Positions 1-3,852 of a DNA stretch of 5,576 bases are shown piece by piece. Origin of the DNA: Alkalibacter sp964582705 (GTDB lineage Bacteria > Bacillota > Clostridia > Eubacteriales > Alkalibacteraceae); assembly GCA_964582705.1 (NCBI GenBank), contig CAZOTE010000109.1, positions 1 to 5,576 on the forward strand, written 5' to 3'. The notes beneath the pieces are model-generated. The model was not told the origin of the DNA, made no database searches, and worked only from the letters and a program-made list of their open reading frames with translations. Position 1 is the stretch's first letter. Each line of letters opens with the position of its first letter. A program made the translations under genes and the position numbers.

Positions 1-41
1 GGGTCCCTGATCGCAGGTCTTCTGGGTCGGACGAAAGCTGC

Positions 42-74
42 TTACGCAGCTAAAGCGTAATTATTATTTTTAGC
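42..74 (-). other. tmRNA tag-peptide reading frame (AKNNNYALAA, stop)
   Basis: From the likely resume codon GCU (74-72) the frame encodes AKNNNYALAA and ends at UAA (44-42). The tail YALAA is the ClpXP/ClpAP-type degron found in most bacterial tags, compare ANDENYALAA in E. coli. The five bases before the resume codon read UAAAC, similar in placement and A/U content to the UAGUC that sets the frame in E. coli. The three central Asn codons are all AAU. The resume position is inferred by analogy; a start one or two codons earlier cannot be excluded by sequence alone. Confidence 0.9.
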
Positions 75-88
75 GTTTATATTTAGTT

Positions 89-117
89 TGCCACTTTTAA
101 CGATGCTTGGCACATCG
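89..117 (-). other. tmRNA pseudoknot 1
   Basis: Within the tmRNA, CGAUG (117-113) pairs with CAUCG (105-101), and the loop bases UGCCA (112-108) pair with the downstream UGGCA (93-89). This gives a classic H-type pseudoknot ending 14 nt before the resume codon, the position of PK1 in other tmRNAs. PK1 supports correct resumption of translation. All pairs are Watson-Crick. Confidence 0.88.
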
Positions 118-168
118 GCTCGCTGCTCTTGCTTCAAAACCCCCGTCGAAGCCATTGCGCCCCCTCTG

Positions 169-203
169 TAAGTTGTAAGATTCAAGAAATAAGTTGTAAG
201 TTG
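169..203. repeat. left heptad array (five 7-bp units), inverted relative to 718-752
   Basis: Read on the plus strand, five consecutive 7-bp units fit the pattern YAAGNNN. They start at 169, 176, 183, 190 and 197; the first, fourth and fifth are identical (TAAGTTG). The array is the inverted partner of the array at 718-752, and the two bracket the four-helix-bundle gene. Its outer end lies 4 bp from the inferred mature 5' end of tmRNA. Confidence 0.85.
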
Positions 204-225
204 TTATAGTCATCCTCTAGGGTCA

Positions 226-254
226 TCTATACAAGAATCTCTTATTAAACTCAA
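226..254 (-). promoter_or_regulatory. candidate sigma-A promoter for ssrA
   Basis: On the minus strand, TTGAGT (254-249, four of six matches to TTGACA) is followed after 17 bp by TATAGA (231-226, four of six matches to TATAAT). Initiation would fall near 219, giving a precursor with a leader of about 55 nt that contains the left heptad array, to be removed by RNase P at 164/165. A second perfect TATAAT (265-260) has only a poor -35 element (GAC core, 16 bp). If the interval 169-752 is an insertion, this promoter lies inside it. Read-through from the smpB promoter is an alternative source of tmRNA. Confidence 0.45.
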
Positions 255-287
255 GTAAGATTATAACACAGGTGCCTTTAAAGTCGC

Positions 288-662
288 TTAATAAATTTTC
301 TGCATCTTGTTTTGCAGACTTTTGATAAGCCCGTTTAGCATCCTACCTATTTCATCCGATTGCTCTTTTAGTAACACATAATTGTCATTGTCAATATATC
401 TTAAATCATTTGCTATTATAAAAAAACTCTTGGATTCTTCCAATGAACCTTGTGCAATATATAAAAAATTGACGAAATCCTTTAATGTCCGTCTTCCCGT
501 ACCTTCGGCTATGTTCGCACTGATGGAATTTACAGATCTTCTTAATTGACTGCACATAGCATATTTCTCATGCTCAGGGAAATTCTCTAACAAGCTATAC
601 GTTGTCAATATCAACTGTCTTGATTTATGCCAAACTTGCAAGTTATAAAATTTTTTATCCAT
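288..662 (-). CDS. four-helix-bundle protein, 23S rRNA intervening-sequence (S23/IVP) family
   Basis: This 124-residue protein belongs to the four-helix-bundle family first met as the protein encoded in 23S rRNA intervening sequences (TIGR02436/PF05635 type). Family marks are LQVWHKSRQL near residues 8-17, FPEHEKYAMCSQLRRSVNSI near 28-47, the signature ANIAEGTGRR near 49-58, then DFVNFLYIAQGSLEE. Length is normal, with no signal peptide or membrane segment. The molecular function is unknown; related bundles include Avd, the accessory protein of diversity-generating retroelements, but no reverse transcriptase or template repeat is visible here. The ATG at 662 is preceded by AAGGTG at about 10 bp, a slightly long spacing. 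The gene interrupts the usual smpB-ssrA neighbourhood, is framed by inverted heptad arrays, and has about 34% GC by hand count (301-660) against about 44% in smpB (781-1080). These facts point to acquisition as a cassette. Family assignment is firm; role and mobility are inference. Confidence 0.92.
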   Translation of the reverse strand: MDKKFYNLQVWHKSRQLILTTYSLLENFPEHEKYAMCSQLRRSVNSISANIAEGTGRRTLKDFVNFLYIAQGSLEESKSFFIIANDLRYIDNDNYVLLKEQSDEIGRMLNGLIKSLQNKMQKIY

Positions 663-717
663 AAAATGCTTGCACCTTCAATCATGTTTGATTTTTCTTA
701 ATGGTGTCAACCTGCTT

Positions 718-752
718 TTACTTGCAGCTTATATCTTATAGCTTACAACTTG
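718..752. repeat. right heptad array (five 7-bp units), inverted relative to 169-203
   Basis: Read on the minus strand, units beginning at 752, 745, 738, 731 and 724 are CAAGTTG, TAAGCTA, TAAGATA, TAAGCTG and CAAGTAA, all fitting YAAGNNN. Paired with the left array, 26 of 35 positions are Watson-Crick plus one G-U, with a longest uninterrupted run of 10 bp (742-751 against 170-179). The outer end lies 6 bp from the smpB stop codon. Confidence 0.85.
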
Positions 753-758
753 TAATTC

Positions 759-1226
759 CTATTCTCCTCTTCGGTCTACCCTCGTTGCCTTTTGGATCCT
801 TCTGTCTGCGTCCTTTTTCGCTATGTCGTGTCGCTTGTCGTAGACCTTTTTACCTTTGGCAAGGGCAAGTTCAAGCTTTACCCTGCTGCCCTTAAAATAA
901 AGGCTAAGGGGCACCAAGGTATATCCCTGTGTCTGCTTAAGACCGATAAGCTTTGCAATCTCTTTTTTATGCATCAAAAGCTTTCTGATCCTTAAAGGAT
1001 CCTTATTGAAGATGTTGCCTTGTTCGTAGGGGCTTATATGCATGTTGTATACGTATAGCTCGCCATTATAGATGTCCGCATAGCTATCCTTAAGGTTTAC
1101 CTTGCCGCCCCGAATGGACTTGACCTCTGTACCGAAAAGCTCTATGCCTGCTTCGTAGGTTTCTTCTATAAAATAATTATGCCTTGCTTTTTTATTTTGA
1201 GCTATAACTTTTACTCCACTTTTCAT
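759..1226 (-). CDS. smpB: SsrA-binding protein SmpB
   Basis: SmpB binds the tRNA-like domain of tmRNA, stands in for the missing anticodon arm and places the complex in the A site of stalled ribosomes, so it is essential for trans-translation. The 155-residue product has normal length and the family blocks: NKKARHNYFIEETYEAGIEL near residues 11-30, GTEVKSIRGGKVNL near 32-45, the HISPYEQGN region near 63-71, KDPLRIRKLLMHKKEI, and LALAKGKKVYDKRHDIAKKD near 121-140. The beta-barrel fold is followed by a basic C-terminal tail (DADRRIQKATRVDRRGE) that becomes helical in the mRNA channel. The start at 1226 has AGAGG six bases upstream. A consensus promoter lies across the end of rnr, and ssrA follows downstream with a foreign-looking gene between. 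No terminator is seen after the stop, so read-through into the cassette and ssrA is possible. Confidence 0.98.
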   Translation of the reverse strand: MKSGVKVIAQNKKARHNYFIEETYEAGIELFGTEVKSIRGGKVNLKDSYADIYNGELYVYNMHISPYEQGNIFNKDPLRIRKLLMHKKEIAKLIGLKQTQGYTLVPLSLYFKGSRVKLELALAKGKKVYDKRHDIAKKDADRRIQKATRVDRRGE

Positions 1227-1276
1227 GACACACCTCTACTTGATTCACCGGCAAAATTAATTGGCCGCATCATATA

Positions 1277-1305
1277 ATTATATTGTTATTCTGCATCTTT
1301 GTCAA
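1277..1305 (-). promoter_or_regulatory. perfect-consensus sigma-A promoter upstream of smpB
   Basis: On the minus strand, TTGACA (1305-1300) is followed after exactly 17 bp by TATAAT (1282-1277). Both hexamers match the consensus fully. The -35 box is inside the last codons of rnr (Val-Asp-Lys) and the -10 box begins 4 bp after the rnr stop. Initiation would fall near 1270, about 44 bases before the smpB ATG. The -10 box sits in a perfect 12-bp palindrome (1272-1283). Confidence 0.85.
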
Positions 1306-3412
1306 CGACAGCAAAATCTACCTGTCTCAGCGGGATGCTTACCTTTGCTACTTTTACAGATATTGAATCTCCCAGCTTGAATGATCTTTTGGTTCTTTCC
1401 CCTATGAACCTGTGGTTTTTTTCGTCGTATATGTAATAGTCATCGCCTAAGTCCTGTACCCTGACAAGTCCTTCAACCGTGTTTTTAAGCTCTACGAAAA
1501 AACCAAATGATGCAACGCTTGATATTATCCCTTCGTACTCCTCGCCGATCTTATTTGACATAAATTCGGTCTTTTTAAGATCATCGGTGTCTCTTTCAGC
1601 CCGCTCAGCCAGTCTTTCCCGCTGAGAAGTATGGTCTGCCATCTCGTCCATTCGTTTTATGTATTTCTTTATCTTCTTTTCAGTCAGCTCATTGTTCAAC
1701 ATCTGACCCATTATCCTGTGTATCAGAAGATCCGGATATCTTCTTATAGGAGAAGTGAAATGACAGTAATACTTTGCCGCAAGGCCGAAGTGACCGATAT
1801 TGTCCGGTGAATACCTCGCCTGCTGCATAGCCCTTAGAATAAGCCTGCTTAAAAAATCCTCTTCATCGGTGCCCTCAATATCTTTTACAAGCTCTTGAAT
1901 AGCCGCCGGATGAATCTCCTTTCCCTTCTTTAAGGTGTAACCAAAGTTTGTGAGAAAATTCCTCAAGGCATCCAGTTTCTCACTTGACGGATCTTCATGC
2001 ACTCGGTATAGAAAAGGCAGGTTAGACCAAAACATAAATTCAGCTACCGTCTCGTTGCACACGAGCATGAATTCTTCTATTATCCTATGGGACACAGTTC
2101 TTTCGTATAATACTACGTCCACAGGCTTTCCCTTCTCATCTAAAATTATTTTAGATTCAGGAAAGTCAAAATCAATCGCTCCTCTTTTATCACGGCGCTC
2201 AGTCCTTAGAATATCTGCAAGTTCCTCCATGAGCTTGAAGTCTTGGATGAAGTCTTCGTACCTTTTCATAAGGCTTTCGTCTTCATCTTTCAAAATGGCT
2301 GTTACGTCCTCGTAATTCATTCTTTCATCTATATCGATAACAGATTTAAATACCTCGTGATTGACGACCTTACCCTTAGAATCGATCTCCATCATGCAGG
2401 TAAATGAAAGCCTATCCTCTCCTGCATTTAAGCTGCATATCCCGTTAGACAGTTTCTGGGGAAGCATGGGTATTACCCTGTCAACTAGGTAAACGCTGGT
2501 AGCTCTTCCGTAAGCCTCCCTGTCAAGTGCGGTGTCCTCCCTTACATAGTGGGTGACGTCTGCGATATGGACTCCAAGCTGGTAATTGCCATTATCAAGC
2601 TTTTTAACCGATACCGCATCATCTAGATCCTTTGCATCCTTGCCGTCTATAGTGACCATCTTTATGTTTCTTAAATCCCTGCGGTTCTTCGCTTCATCAG
2701 GATCCACTTTATCCGGCACTTCGTTTAGTTCAGATACAACCTCCGGCGGGAAATCAACATTGAAGTCATATTCCCTAATTATCGAAAGTATTTCTATCCC
2801 TTCGCTGTCGGCGCTTCCCAGTATCTCTATTATTTTGCCTTCAGGGTTTTTCTTCGGATGCCAATTGGTTATGTCAACTACTACTTTGTCCCCATTCTTA
2901 GCTCCCATTGCATCTGAACTTGAGATAAATATGTCTTTGACAAGCTTGTCATTATCCGGGATTACAAAGCCGAAGTTTCTGCTCTTGTCGTAAGTTCCTA
3001 CGATTTTTTGATGTCCCCTCTCTAATATCTTGAATATCTCGCCTTCATCTCTTTTAGCAGTCTTTTTGATAATCTTGACCAATACCTTGTCCTTGTCCAA
3101 AGCTCCATTCAAGCTTGATGCGCTAATGAAGATGTCGCTTCCTGTAATAGCATCCTCAGGTATTACAAATCCAAATCCTCGGGCATGCCCCTGAAGGGTT
3201 CCTTTGACGTAAAGATCTTTTGGAGGCAGGATGTACTTGCCTTTTTTGTTCTTCACGACTTCTCCTTCACTTAGCATCCTATCCAACAGCTTTTTGAATT
3301 CAGCCTTTTCGCTTTTATTTTTGATCTCAAGCAAAAACATAAGATCCTTGTACCCAAGGGGTTTGTAGTTTTCGCTCTTCATCACGTTTAATAATACGTT
3401 TTTAAGTTTCAT
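1286..3412 (-). CDS. rnr: ribonuclease R (3'-5' exoribonuclease)
   Basis: RNase R is a processive 3'-5' hydrolytic exoribonuclease that degrades structured RNA; it works in mRNA and rRNA quality control and removes defective messages in trans-translation. The 708-residue product has the full domain order: winged-helix N-terminus (about 1-65), two cold-shock/OB domains (about 66-130 and 135-200, each with a GFGFV or FGFV core and DIFIS), the RNB catalytic domain (about 240-570) and a C-terminal S1 domain (about 622-700). The metal-binding motif TIDGKDAKDLDD gives D256, D262, D264 and D265, matching the four RNase II/R active-site aspartates. Y308 matches the tyrosine that sets the end product, and HFTSPIRRYPDLLIHR (551-566) is the conserved RNB block. 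Length is slightly short, lacking the long basic tail of the E. coli enzyme. The ATG at 3412 has GAGGAG five bases upstream. It probably shares a transcript with the DUF1294 gene, 46 bp upstream. Confidence 0.98.
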   Translation of the reverse strand: MKLKNVLLNVMKSENYKPLGYKDLMFLLEIKNKSEKAEFKKLLDRMLSEGEVVKNKKGKYILPPKDLYVKGTLQGHARGFGFVIPEDAITGSDIFISASSLNGALDKDKVLVKIIKKTAKRDEGEIFKILERGHQKIVGTYDKSRNFGFVIPDNDKLVKDIFISSSDAMGAKNGDKVVVDITNWHPKKNPEGKIIEILGSADSEGIEILSIIREYDFNVDFPPEVVSELNEVPDKVDPDEAKNRRDLRNIKMVTIDGKDAKDLDDAVSVKKLDNGNYQLGVHIADVTHYVREDTALDREAYGRATSVYLVDRVIPMLPQKLSNGICSLNAGEDRLSFTCMMEIDSKGKVVNHEVFKSVIDIDERMNYEDVTAILKDEDESLMKRYEDFIQDFKLMEELADILRTERRDKRGAIDFDFPESKIILDEKGKPVDVVLYERTVSHRIIEEFMLVCNETVAEFMFWSNLPFLYRVHEDPSSEKLDALRNFLTNFGYTLKKGKEIHPAAIQELVKDIEGTDEEDFLSRLILRAMQQARYSPDNIGHFGLAAKYYCHFTSPIRRYPDLLIHRIMGQMLNNELTEKKIKKYIKRMDEMADHTSQRERLAERAERDTDDLKKTEFMSNKIGEEYEGIISSVASFGFFVELKNTVEGLVRVQDLGDDYYIYDEKNHRFIGERTKRSFKLGDSISVKVAKVSIPLRQVDFAVVDKDAE

Positions 3413-3417
3413 TTAAT

Positions 3418-3423
3418 CTCCTC
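3418..3423 (-). promoter_or_regulatory. rnr ribosome binding site
   Basis: GAGGAG lies five bases before the ATG and fixes the rnr start. The 14-bp block around it (3411-3424) is repeated exactly before the DUF1294 gene (3727-3740). Confidence 0.85.
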
Positions 3424-3458
3424 ATTTTGCGCCAATGCGCGTTTTCTTCATTTCTCCA

Positions 3459-3725
3459 TCATCTGATAAAGAAATAGTAGTATAGATAAAGCTGCAGCGT
3501 AAGTATCACAGGAACTCCGTATAAAAACAGAGGCTTTCGCACCTTGTGATGAAACACCTGCATTCCGATGAGCGTTCCAACGCTCCCACCCAGCACCGCC
3601 AAAGCAATGAAGGTTTTTTCCGGTATTCTTCTTTTATTTTTTACAGCAAATAGTTTGTCAAGACCCATAGAAGCAAAGCATATTATGTTTAAAAATATTG
3701 CTATGATCAATTTCTCATCTATCAT
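3459..3725 (-). CDS. DUF1294 family small membrane protein
   Basis: An 88-residue protein of the DUF1294 family (PF06961), whose biochemical role is unknown. Visible family marks are the MGLDK block (20-24), the basic loop KNKRRIPEKT (29-38), the glycine-rich helix LGGSVGTLIGM (45-55) and the HHKVRKPLF block (59-67). Three hydrophobic segments are apparent (about 5-21, 39-58 and 65-87), so it is likely an inner-membrane protein with the conserved basic loops between helices. In other bacteria the domain occurs alone or fused to a cold-shock domain; here it stands alone and at normal length. The ATG at 3725 has GAGGAG at 8 bp. It appears to be the first gene of a unit with rnr, occupying the position where many Firmicutes have secG. 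Any functional tie to RNase R is speculation. Confidence 0.9.
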   Translation of the reverse strand: MIDEKLIIAIFLNIICFASMGLDKLFAVKNKRRIPEKTFIALAVLGGSVGTLIGMQVFHHKVRKPLFLYGVPVILTLQLYLYYYFFIR

Positions 3726-3733
3726 AATTTAAT

Positions 3734-3739
3734 CTCCTC
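3734..3739 (-). promoter_or_regulatory. ribosome binding site of the DUF1294 gene
   Basis: GAGGAG lies eight bases before the ATG at 3725 and supports that start. It is embedded in the same 14-bp block found before rnr. Confidence 0.8.
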
Positions 3740-3745
3740 AGTTTC

Positions 3746-3774
3746 ATTTTAACATATAGCAGATCTTCAGTAAA
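3746..3774 (-). promoter_or_regulatory. candidate sigma-A promoter for the DUF1294-rnr unit
   Basis: On the minus strand TTTACT (3774-3769, four of six) and TAAAAT (3751-3746, five of six) are separated by 17 bp. Initiation near 3739 would give a very short leader that starts at about the ribosome binding site, so the true start may differ by a few bases. The site lies just after the hppA terminator, as expected for a new transcription unit. A 13-bp palindrome (3776-3788) borders the -35 box. Confidence 0.55.
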
Positions 3775-3817
3775 ACAAAGAATCTTTGCTTTGCTCAAAA
3801 TCCGCATTCAAGCATAT

Positions 3818-3845
3818 AAAAAGCCGCAGATATAATACCTGCGGC
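3818..3845 (-). terminator. rho-independent terminator of hppA
   Basis: On the minus strand a perfect 7-bp stem GCCGCAG/CTGCGGC (3845-3839 with 3829-3823) encloses a 9-base AT-rich loop and is followed at once by five T residues (3822-3818), then ATATG. It starts 7 bp after the hppA stop codon. Confidence 0.93.
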
Positions 3846-3852
3846 AGTGTGA

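Larger units (their letters stand above)
1..164 (-). ncRNA. ssrA: transfer-messenger RNA (tmRNA), 5' part; 3' end beyond the left edge
   Basis: tmRNA enters ribosomes stalled on broken mRNA, acts first as alanyl-tRNA and then as a short mRNA that adds a degradation tag; it works with SmpB, encoded just upstream. Read on the minus strand, the RNA starts at 164 with GGGGGCG, the 5' half of the tRNA-like acceptor stem, followed by the family hallmark GGCUUCGACGGG. Next come an H-type pseudoknot (117 down to 89), the resume codon and tag frame (74 down to 42), and after the stop a short hairpin CCUG-CGAU-CAGG (17 down to 6) that probably belongs to the second pseudoknot region. About 164 of a usual 350 or so nucleotides are visible; the remaining pseudoknots, the T-arm and the CCA end are missing. 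The 5' end is placed from the acceptor-stem convention and is accurate to a base or two. The identification is very secure because the conserved 5' motif, tag and smpB linkage all agree. Confidence 0.96.
169..752. mobile_element. candidate IVS-like cassette carrying the four-helix-bundle gene
   Basis: A 584-bp unit made of inverted heptad arrays at both ends and a single S23/IVP-family gene. It fills the smpB-ssrA spacer almost exactly. Intervening sequences in 23S rRNA of several bacteria share this plan: complementary ends forming a stem and an S23-type open reading frame in the loop. No transposase, integrase or clear target-site duplication is seen, so mobility rests on architecture, base composition and position only. 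The borders are set by the repeat arrays and could be off by a few bases. Confidence 0.55.

Noticed and set aside
1..60. Plus-strand open frame ending in TAA at 58-60, looking like the C-terminus of a protein
   Set aside because: The same bases on the minus strand are the tmRNA tag frame and following helix, with all conserved tmRNA features, so the plus-strand frame is a shadow.
169..203. CRISPR-like or satellite array
   Set aside because: The 7-bp units are far too short and have no spacers; the inverted partner at 718-752 shows that they are element ends.
288..662. Diversity-generating retroelement, with the four-helix-bundle protein as Avd
   Set aside because: No reverse transcriptase, template repeat or variable repeat is present in the window; the protein fits the broader S23/IVP family.
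681..710. Promoter for the four-helix-bundle gene: TTGACA (710-705), 18 bp, CATGAT (686-681)
   Set aside because: The -35 box is perfect, but the -10 box is weak and initiation would fall inside the ribosome binding site, leaving no usable leader. It could still be a weak promoter with a shifted start.
2586..2993. Plus-strand open frames inside rnr and hppA (e.g. 1950-2315, 2586-2993, 3857-4063, 4250-4432) and 701-995 across smpB
   Set aside because: They lie fully opposite well-identified conserved genes, show no known family features and have serine-rich or otherwise atypical composition expected of antisense shadows.
3431..3442. Hairpin GCGC-CAAT-GCGC between the DUF1294 gene and rnr as a terminator
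   Set aside because: The stem has only 4 bp and no T-run follows on the minus strand, so it should not stop transcription.
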